Shown: one piece after another, positions 33,025-40,286 of the stretch
How positions within the stretch are numbered: the first letter of the stretch is position 1
How the letters are laid out: every line of letters begins with the position of its first letter
Source of the DNA: Choristocarpus tenellus KU-1152
Taxonomy: Eukaryota > Phaeophyceae
Direction of reading: 5' to 3'
Assembly: GCA_964200185.2 (NCBI GenBank)
Contig: CAXNAD020000031.1
Span: 1 to 40,286, forward strand
DNA length: 40,286 bases
Translations under genes and position numbers: made by a program
The notes under the pieces: generated by a model
What the model was told of the DNA's origin: nothing
The model's database searches: none
What the model saw: only the letters and a program-made list of their open reading frames with translations

Positions 33025-36000
33025 CTGCATACATATAATAATCGAACATGGTAAATTGTAAAATTGTGTTTTGTGCTAGTGCTGTACGTCCAGAATGCTC
33101 AAGTTGCAACAGTCTTACACTGGAGAAAGCGACCAACACCAAGAGAGTTGAAGAAAGCAGAGAGAAAGAACAGGAGGTCCTCCTTTGATGCTGTTGGTCA
33201 TAACAACACCTGTGCCGGGTATCATAGAACAAGGGTGCACACCCCACAACTCTGACACCACTGCCATTGGCTCTCTCTCCCTTGCCAAGGCCATACCAAT
33301 CACACCACACATTCTACACTCTCATGTCTCAGTAAGCTGACCACACTCCATGAGGAGTCTGTTTATGAAAAATGTACCATATATGCTGCATAATACAGAA
33401 CTGGATAGCAAGTAAAGATCAGCAGTGGACTATGTGTAAACCTAAGACCTGGTCAAAGAACTTCTTATTCCAGTTTCGCAACCTTGTTGCACCAATATCC
33501 CAAAGATTTAACAGTCAATTTATGAAGTACCATAGGTACACTGCTTATCTTCACAACCCACATCTTCTATGTTCAGATGCTCAGACATCTAACCCTATCC
33601 TTGAAAGGACTTCACCCTCTCTCACTCACAAAAAGAATGATTAAAACAAACTCTTTACTTGAAGCAATTTGCCTGCTGTCCACAACTTTCCCCCCTCTAA
33701 CTGTAAATAAGTATATCAAACGATTTAAGAGCCTTGAGACACAATCAATAACCCTACCTCACAGGCAATGCAGTGACACACAGTGGGCAACACACTCACT
33801 GCACTAACAAAAAAAATCAGAGCACCTATTCTGAAATAAACTTGGCAGGAGTACAGTTCACTAGCTATTTCCAAGATACACACATCACACTGCCAAAACA
33901 GATGTTTTTGTAATCAGCATAAATCTGAACTGTGCCACCCAGCCATGCCGCTAATCATCACTCTGGGTGTTGGACTAGATACAGTGCCCCAATTTCATGC
34001 ACTTTTTCATGAAAGCACTTGGCACCAAAAAACTACCCTGCTGCAAGATAGGAGAAGGGCCAACAATCTACATCAACCCAAAAATTGACCACCAGTTGTA
34101 TGTTGGTCCTGATCTTGCCCTGTTGAGCCCAGTGCACCATCCTCCCTTTGTCGTCGCCTCACATAACCTCTTGTCACCCCTGCAGACACAAAACACCCAT
34201 AACAAAAAGCATCAATTGTCTGTCAACTTTGAAAACTGGAATCAATTCTCACACACGGAGGGCCTCATTAGCAATACATAATATGTTGCCTAAAGATCGC
34301 AATTTCATTACCCAGATTTGTGTACGATCTAATCGCTATTGAACAAACTTGTTCAGAATGAAATTTGCATGACAGTAAGAGAGGACTGTTTTGATTTTTG
34401 AAATAATGCAATCAAGGAACGGGTTAGAAAATGAAGTATGCTCCTGCCACTGCATATGCACACAAAATACAAATTAAAAGCAATAGAAGGCCATTCTAAT
34501 CCTTGGTCTTTAGAATGTGATCTTGATAGAGGCCTCTTTGTACAATGGTTAGGGTTATCGAAAAAAGAAATATTTTTTTCATCACAAAGTCATAAATAAT
34601 ATTACTACCACTTCAAATCATTTTAATTGCATTCACTTCACGACCAACACACAGTGGAAATTTTTCATCTCACACTTTCATAGTGACCTCCAAAAAAAAT
34701 GGGATGAAGAATATCCAAAGCGATAATACTTGTCAACTATTAAGGGTTTTGCACCAATTTTTGCTCATGTTTTGAATGAAAAGGCTACAACCACTTACTT
34801 GACAGATCATGGTCATACCTTCCAAACCATTTCAACTGGTTTGTTGATTGATGTTACTCAACAAGTTCAAATCCAAGAAATATTAAAACCAGTGGGTATG
34901 GAATAATTCATCAAGCAAAATTGAAGTACAAAATGATTCAAAATTAAATACAATTTTGAACTCTCTACCTATCAAACGATTTTTGTATGTGAAAAATCGA
35001 CACCAAACCTCAATCACCAAACCTCTATCTATGCACATTGCTAATTCACAAAAAAAAGTGTCCCAAATACATTCATAATGGGCACACAAGGCCAACCATT
35101 ACTTCCCCTCAGCATGTAAGAATTGAATGACTCACCACGTGTTCCTTACCTACCTCTATTTTAAATATATATATGGAAATATACCCTATTCTGAGGGTTA
35201 CCAGTTCAATACAGGCGAAGGGTACTACATGATACTTTATTAATACTACAATACTACAATACTACTACACAGGTATTGTCCTCGACTCTTACTAATATTT
35301 GAAGTATCACAGAACACTGACTACTCACAATATAATTCCAAACATCAGAATCACAACTATGACTATGGAGTACTATCAATAGCAAAATCATTATTATCTA
35401 CCCTTTCCAGAGCCCAGAAAGTGCATCCAAACCTTTAAGGCTAAATGATACTCATGGTACCAATTGAGCGAGCTTCCTACAAAAGCACCACATGTCGACC
35501 ATACCCTATAGATGTTCTGCACACATTTGCTTCCTCTCCCCCTTTCATAAACTTTGAAAGTCTACTTTCACCGCAACACTACCAGATAACTAGATAACTA
35601 GATAACTAGATAACTAGATAACTAGATAACTAGATAACTAGATAACTAGATAACTAGATAACTAGATAACTAGATAACTAGATAACTAGATAACTAGATA
35701 ACTAGATAACTACCTACACTATTGTATTATACACTATTGTATTATACACAGGAGGCAAGACATCAATTACCTTGATGCAACCTGGTGGTACTCCTCACGA
35801 CAACTATCCTGTTATACTAGAGGAACTCTCCTCGACTGTTCCCTTCCTATTTTGGGATTGATCTGCACTAAACAATGTGAATTAGTTAATAATCTATATT
35901 AAAGAATGTATCAAAGTTGATAATCTACACTAAAGAATGTATATTAGTTAATAATCTATACTAAAGAATGTATCATAGATAATAATCTACACTAAACAAT

Positions 36001-39000
36001 ATATATTAGTTAATAGTCTACACTAAACAATATATATATTAGTTAATAGTCTACACTAAACAATATATATTAGTTAATACACTCACTTGCATAATGCAAT
36101 AGTCACTGATCAATCATACAACCTGATCTGAGAATAACAAGAGGCTAAGTTAAATTAAGTTAATTTGATTCAACTCAACAACTATCGTATAAACACATCA
36201 ATTGAGCAACATATTAACTTTAATTTTAGTTTTTCAAGATATTCAACCGACACTGAGGAAATAAGATCAGAATCTGAATATAGCATTTAAAACTAATACA
36301 GTACAGTACAAGTAGGTTATGGTTCATTGTGAAATGAACTGTGAGAGGTGGACAAAAGGTAAATGCACTTGAAGCATGACACAGAAAGAATTGAAAACAA
36401 GGTTCTTACATAATCACCCTTTTGGTATGTAAAATGTACTTCACTAAACAAAAATTCGGTGATTAACCTTCACTATCACATTTGTAACTTAAATAACAAC
36501 TAACAAATTGTGACTCAAGGTTACAGACTTTTCACCCATAATTTCAGAGATATTCCATTTGTGTAAATGCATGCTAACAAAGTCAACCGGGTTGTCCTCT
36601 GAAGTATAATAGTACACTTCACTCAAATCAATTCTGGGAAACTCATCACTGGTAGGAATATCTCAAGTAACAAAGGTTAGGATGTCCAATGAACACCATT
36701 TTGAGCACCAGTTGTATGTGACATTATAAGTACCAGAGTGTGACTGCAGGTAGTAGCACAAGTAGCACTAGTAGTGTTAGGTAGTGTTAGGTAGTGTTAG
36801 GTAGTGTTAGGTAGTGTTAGGGTATCAATGACGGTGAGAAAATGTTTATTTTTGTGAGTGTGGGAAGATAGTGTGTCCATTCTACAGCATGCTCTAGTGG
36901 TATGGAGGCTGTTATGACTGTGGTGTACACTTTAAAGAGGCAGTCCATGTGAAATAACTGCAGCCTGAGAGATGATGTCTAGTGGTATTTATTTGAGTGC
37001 CTCCCAAAAGGTGATGCTTGGGGAGGCTTGGACATTGATTTCCAATAATCACGTTTACTGTCCTTATGCTATATTTGATGCTATTTTTGAGGGTGATATA
37101 GGTGGCAATGCATACCAATCCAAAGAAAAAATTTCAAGGATGCCTTTTGGGTTGTGAGGGGTTGTCTCAGTCAGAACTGATGGAGGTCACATCTTGGAGT
37201 TGGCTTTCCAGGTTGTTTTGATTTTTGGAATTTGCATATTTTTGTCATGACATCATAGTTAGGGTTAGGGTTAGGGTTAGGGTGTCAAACATTATGTATG
37301 CCCAATGATTATCCATTCTATTGAGTGGAGGGTGTGATTTTGAATGTATTTTTGAATGTACTCTTAGTGGGAGTAAAAATGACATGGCCTACGGAAACTT
37401 GGGTATGGATTAGTAGGCATCCCATACCCCCATTTGGGGGTAACTTCAGTAGCAAGTGACCATAGAACAATTAAAAAAAGATATCTCTCACATCACAGCA
37501 CATCACATCATTCATAAAAAACAAACATCAGCACAATACTAATCATATTAAAAAATGTGAACAAGGTTAAGGATAAACATGTCAAGAGTCAACTGCAATA
37601 GGAACAAGTCATCATCAGAGCATCAAACGTCTCTCGCCCTCAGCAGATCAGAACAGCAAGTCACACTACCTCCATGGCACTCACCGTTGAGAGGTAAGGT
37701 GCTGCTGAGATCCAAGCAAGGAACCACCTCATTGTCAATAACATTGTCAACAACATTGCCAACAGCATTGTCCTTGGAATGACTGTTAATAGTATGTCCA
37801 CTCCCATTGATGTTTATGTGTTGGATCTCTCTTCCATATCCATTTGGTGCAAACCTCTTTGAATTCCTCTCTGCAAACAACCAAATAGGGTTAACTAAAT
37901 GGGTCAAGATGCTAGGGTTAGGGTTGACTATTAGTTTGGTATTGACACAACAATGGCAAGCAGTTACTACTACAGTAGAAATAAAAACAAAAATAGAAAT
38001 AGAAATAGTATTTTAATTAATTACATAGATTTTTAATTATAATTTCCTACATTATACAACCAAGTATATCTTGCAACCACAGGATTGAAACTCCTGAGCA
38101 AACCAATACTAAATACTAGAACGTTTTAGGCGCACCACCCAATATAATATGTTTTTAGACATTTGTTTACCTCATTACTTGGCCATTCTGAGTTATGCTT
38201 TTCATTCTGTCCAATGGTGATAATACCAACTGTCGTGATATCATATTTGTATTCTACACATTCTTAAAAAGAGTACCAATATGACAACATCAATGGAAGA
38301 ATACTAATATCTTGATTTATGATACCTGAGACAGACCATAGCAAATAGAAAATTTTCCCCCCCTTGTTATGGAATCAATACAAATACTACCACTACAAGT
38401 CAATACAAATACTAACCCTAACCCTAAGTCAAACAGGATGAGAAAGTTTAATGTTAAGAAATGTCATGCTCAGGGACCAACCAGTCTCTTCACAATATTA
38501 TTTTTCCTGTTATTTATATATTTACTTCACACATCACCATTGAACATAACCATTGAACAGATCACAAACAAAACTCCACTTATATCACCATTGAACAAAC
38601 AATTCTCAAGGCCTGCTGTTGTTTGCTAGCAGTGACTCCTTTCAAGAAAGAACATAAACCTAATCAGTAATCACTATCAATACAAATTCTACTTCAATTT
38701 TGACACCACAATAGTGGTCTCACTCTTCTTCATAGCAGAACAATTCAATTGGGGTCACAACTCCAACTAGCCAAGTTATTGTCTGGAGAGATTGTGGTTT
38801 AATGCAGTTTCAATACCTTGTTGATACACTACTACTGTTCATGTCTGATACCTTGTTGCATACTACTACTGTTCATGCCCTCTAATACCACCAAATAGCA
38901 TCACATGATGACATTAGTACAGCGATATTATTGAGAACAGCATTAATATAGTGAAAATTAATATAATGATAAATTAGTACAGTGATAATTAATGTATATA

Positions 39001-39489
39001 GTGAAAGTCACATCAAACCATGTATAGATACAACAGATACAATTTAGATGACTTGACCATATCCCATATCCCATATCCCATATCCCATGTCCCACATCCC
39101 ACTACAATAGCAACAGAGAGTTAGTTGAAAGGCCTCACTCAAGAACACACAAGAGTATGCTGTCAACTGGAGCTATAAATATAAATACTAGTATTGTGTC
39201 ATGACCTTCTATTGACCAAAAACTCGGTGTTTTCAATCACTATTATCACTATTTGAAATAGGTTTGTAACAGTCATATCAATCACTGTACTCACGTTGGC
39301 AAGACTTCATCATCACTTCTGCCTTGGGTATCTCAAAGTCTGCATCAGGTTTGCCTGCCAAATTCTTGAGCTGATAAAAGTAATCACGAGCTTGGTCCTG
39401 CCATCACATTTGGTGCATAGTGTACAAGAATTTCATTAGGAACAGACATAACCCTCTCAAAAAAGCACCAAGGAGGCAGAAAATGCTCA
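32902..39489 (-). CDS. Unrecognised multi-exon gene (or two genes) on the minus strand
   Basis: Several minus-strand stretches have protein-like sequence, clean splice sites and, in part, matching phases. In transcript order: 39489-39426, 39397-39295, 37870-37685, 36648-36536, 36252-36219, 34179-34093, 33313-33210 and 33024-32902 (TAA at 32904-32902). Two joins are phase-compatible: 39295 to 37870, and 36536 to 36252. The order is convergent with the TMEM94-like gene. I do not recognise the protein and see no signal peptide, membrane segment or catalytic motif. Phase gaps between 37685 and 36648, and below 36219, mean exons are missing or that two genes are present. The 5' end was not found and may lie beyond the low-complexity region. 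Confidence 0.5.
33210..33313 (-). CDS. Likely exon of the minus-strand gene
   Basis: The frame codes for VWCDWYGLGKGERANGSGVR then VVGCAPLFYDTRH. The start follows a TAG acceptor and phase 0; the end (CACAG/gtgttg) leaves two bases. These two bases fit an acceptor at 33120 (ctttctccag), giving RLLQLEHSG, so a further small exon at 33119 downward may lie between this and the terminal exon. Overlapping open frames make the borders uncertain. Confidence 0.4.
34093..34179 (-). CDS. Possible exon of the minus-strand gene
   Basis: A strong acceptor (gttttgtgtctgcag) precedes an 87-bp stretch with a CTG/gtggtc donor. Two frames are open: one gives GDKRLCEATTKGGWCTGLNR, the other VTRGYVRRRQREDGALGSTG. 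Phase does not match the called neighbours, so it is kept as a candidate. Confidence 0.3.
34180..35583. other. AT-rich stretch, probably intronic on the minus strand
   Basis: No firm exon. A 70-codon minus-strand open frame at 34883-35095 has weak coding character. Plus-strand open frames around 34000-34340 overlap the acceptor of the exon candidate and are not preferred. Confidence 0.35.
35584..35712. repeat. 8-bp tandem array (ATAACTAG)n
   Basis: About 16 perfect copies of an 8-bp unit. It is followed by a short duplication of ACACTATTGTATTAT. Confidence 0.95.
35868..36078. repeat. About 37-bp imperfect tandem array
   Basis: Around six diverged copies of an AT-rich unit built from CTACACTAAA, CAATATAT and TAGTTAATA words. 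Copy lengths vary by a few bases. It lies only 155 bases beyond the 8-bp array. Confidence 0.8.
36219..36252 (-). CDS. Possible short exon of the minus-strand gene
   Basis: After the acceptor gatcttatttcctcag the frame reads SVEYLEKLKL. The two leading bases complete a Val codon with the single base left by the exon ending at 36536. The donor (gttaat) is weak. An alternative acceptor at about 36340, in the same phase, gives a longer but less protein-like exon. Confidence 0.4.
36536..36648 (-). CDS. Well-supported exon of the minus-strand gene
   Basis: Between the acceptor attcctaccag and the donor ATGG/gtgaaa lies DEFPRIDLSEVYYYTSEDNP followed by VDFVSMHLHKWNISEIM. The composition and the unbroken 113 bp between good sites argue for true coding sequence. 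I do not recognise the domain. Confidence 0.6.
36771..36820. repeat. 10-bp tandem array (GTAGTGTTAG)5
   Basis: Five perfect copies. The unit contains TTAGG, so it may have arisen from a telomere-like motif. Confidence 0.95.
36821..37684. other. Probable intron with telomere-like tract
   Basis: Holds four TTAGGG units at 37259-37282. A 61-codon plus-strand frame at 36972-37157 and a frame opposite it are both open; neither has splice support or a known motif. Confidence 0.4.
37259..37284. repeat. Interstitial telomere-like (TTAGGG)4
   Basis: Four perfect TTAGGG units. Shorter tracts of the same repeat, in either orientation, occur near 6515, 6885, 23321, 24823, 34545, 37914 and 38414. Confidence 0.93.
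37685..37870 (-). CDS. Well-supported exon of the minus-strand gene
   Basis: After the acceptor ggttgtttgcag the frame reads RNSKRFAPNGYGREIQHINI, then an Asn/Asp/Val-rich stretch (NAVGNVVDNVIDNEVVP) and LDLSSTLPLNG, ending at a strong gtgagt donor. The exon takes two bases in and leaves one. The two leading bases complete a Gln codon with the base left by the exon ending at 39295. If the donor is not used, the frame ends at TGA at 37623. The plus strand is also open here, but it reads against these splice sites. Confidence 0.55.
37871..39294 (-). other. Intron of the minus-strand gene with repeats
   Basis: AT-rich. Holds telomere-like motifs (37914, 38414), an imperfect duplication with CTACTACTGTTCATG at about 38816-38879, and a 7-bp array near 39055. 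No gene on either strand that I can support. Confidence 0.45.
39055..39101. repeat. 7-bp tandem array (CATATCC)n
   Basis: About six copies, the last two diverged (CATGTCC, CACATCC). Confidence 0.9.
39295..39397 (-). CDS. Well-supported exon of the minus-strand gene
   Basis: Between the acceptor gtgatggcag and a strong gtgagt donor the frame reads DQARDYFYQLKNLAGKPDAD followed by FEIPKAEVMMKSCQ. The sequence is charged, helix-like and clearly protein-like. It leaves one base, which the exon at 37870 completes. Only 28 bases separate it from the preceding coding stretch (see findings). Confidence 0.6.
39426..39489 (-). CDS. Probable exon upstream of the 39397 exon
   Basis: A pyrimidine-rich acceptor (gtttgttgttccatgggtcag) precedes EHFLPPWCFFERVMSVPNEI followed by L. 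The frame then stays open as VHYAPNV up to the next exon, where a one-base shift would be needed to continue into WQDQARDYFY. Either a 28-base intron (39398-39425, gt...ag) or a one-base indel joins the two. Confidence 0.45.
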
Positions 39490-39576
39490 CTGACCCATGG
39501 AACAACAAACAAATCAATCAAATCAATCAAATGGATTACACATGTGAACAGGAACGAGGCATACTACCTAGAGCAG

Positions 39577-39960
39577 TACCAGTACCAGTAGGAGTACCAG
39601 TAGGAGTACCAGTAGGAGTAGTAGGAGTAGTAGGAGTAGTAGGAGTAGTAGGAGTAGTAGGAGTAGTAGGAGTAGTAGGAGTAGTAGTAGTAGTGTAGTA
39701 GGAGTAGGAGTAGGAGTAGGAGTAGTAGTAGGAGTAGTAGCAGTGTAGTAGTAGTAGTAATAGAAATAATATTATTTGAAATAGTATCAGGGTAAGTAAT
39801 AGTAATAATAATAATAATAATAATATCAGTATTAGTAATAGTAGTAGTAGTAGTAGTAGCAGTAGATTAGTATCATTAGTGGCATTAGTATATTTAGTAG
39901 TAGTAGCATCATTAGTGGCATTAGTATCATTAGTGGTATTAATAGTAGTAGTGGTGGTGC
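39577..39960. repeat. Microsatellite field of GGAGTA, GTA and TAA/TAG units
   Basis: Begins with GTACCAGTAGGA copies, passes to about a dozen GGAGTAGTA units, then to AGT, AAT and TAG trinucleotide runs. The open frame running through it on the minus strand (poly-Thr and poly-Leu) is a by-product of the repeat. Confidence 0.92.
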
Positions 39961-40122
39961 TAACAATTCTTTTTTTCATCAAAGAATAGGAATAATAATA
40001 TCCACAATTATAATCAATATGGATAGCTTGACTTTGGTATTTGGTGAAAAAGAGATTACAACTATTCAACATGAGAGAGTACCAACAGGTGTGGAGAATT
40101 ATTATTATTACGATGATGGTGA

Positions 40123-40286
40123 ATAGGGTGAACAGGGTGAACAGGGTGAACAGGGTGAATAGGGTGAACAGGGTGAACAGGGTGAACAGGGTGAACAGGG
40201 TGAATAGGGTGAATAGGGTGAACAGGGTGAATAGGGTGAACAGGGTGAATAGGGTGAATAGGGGGAACAGGGGGAACAGGGAGAGT
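40123..40286. repeat. 9-bp satellite (GGGTGAACA / GGGTGAATA)n at the window end
   Basis: About 18 copies with two alternating variants (AACA and AATA), the last ones changing to GGGGGAACA. It runs to the last base, so its length is unknown. Confidence 0.95.

Noticed and set aside
35400-35470. A tRNA-like string on the minus strand (GCTCGCTCAATTGGTA, then AAGGTTTGGATGC)
   Set aside because: The D-loop words fit, but the D-stem cannot pair, the T-loop lacks GTTCGA, and no acceptor stem forms. At best a remnant.
35584-36820. CRISPR-like array
   Set aside because: The repeats are head-to-tail with no spacers, in a eukaryotic intron-rich context.
36972-37157. A 61-codon plus-strand open frame
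   Set aside because: No splice support or family motif, and the opposite strand is equally open.
39536-40072. A 178-codon open frame on the minus strand with poly-Thr and poly-Leu
   Set aside because: It runs through trinucleotide repeats; the repeat itself keeps the frame open. The short non-repetitive start (near 40072-39965) has no known motif.

Overview
This is nuclear DNA of a eukaryote, not a prokaryotic or organellar segment. It has long spliceosomal introns with GT-AG borders and pyrimidine-rich acceptors, exons that join in phase, mariner-family and non-LTR transposon relics, dispersed TTAGGG tracts and many satellite-like arrays. A base composition a little over 40% G+C by eye, and transposases of the type found in stramenopiles and plants, suggest an alga or other protist. 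I cannot name the lineage from the sequence.

Layout. Bases 1-3519 hold a 22-bp tandem array at the window edge, a decayed LINE-type reverse transcriptase tail and one possible terminal exon of an unknown gene. Bases 3520-30267 (+) hold one large gene that I read by family memory as an orthologue of TMEM94/ERMA, the divergent P-type ATPase-like magnesium transporter of the ER. I reconstruct about 39 exons, roughly 5.35 kb of coding sequence or about 1,780 residues. The order is two membrane segments, a reduced actuator region, two membrane segments, a long polar linker, the aspartate-centred P domain, an N-domain region, a second polar insertion, the rest of the P domain, six membrane segments and the typical C-terminal tail. 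Most neighbouring exons join in phase; the first exon and the 28201/28486 junction are unresolved.

The introns carry a 321-bp Stowaway-like MITE, a minus-strand mariner-like transposase relic whose subterminal sequence resembles the MITE, and a second, different plus-strand mariner-like relic. Bases 30268-32901 hold no gene I can defend.

Bases 32902-39489 (-) contain a set of exons with good splice sites that face the TMEM94-like gene (convergent). Two junctions in this set are phase-compatible. The protein is not recognised, and whether all exons belong to one gene is open. This part is AT-richer and holds 7-bp, 8-bp, 10-bp and about 37-bp arrays and telomere-like repeats. The last kilobase is nearly all microsatellite and a 9-bp satellite that runs off the window.
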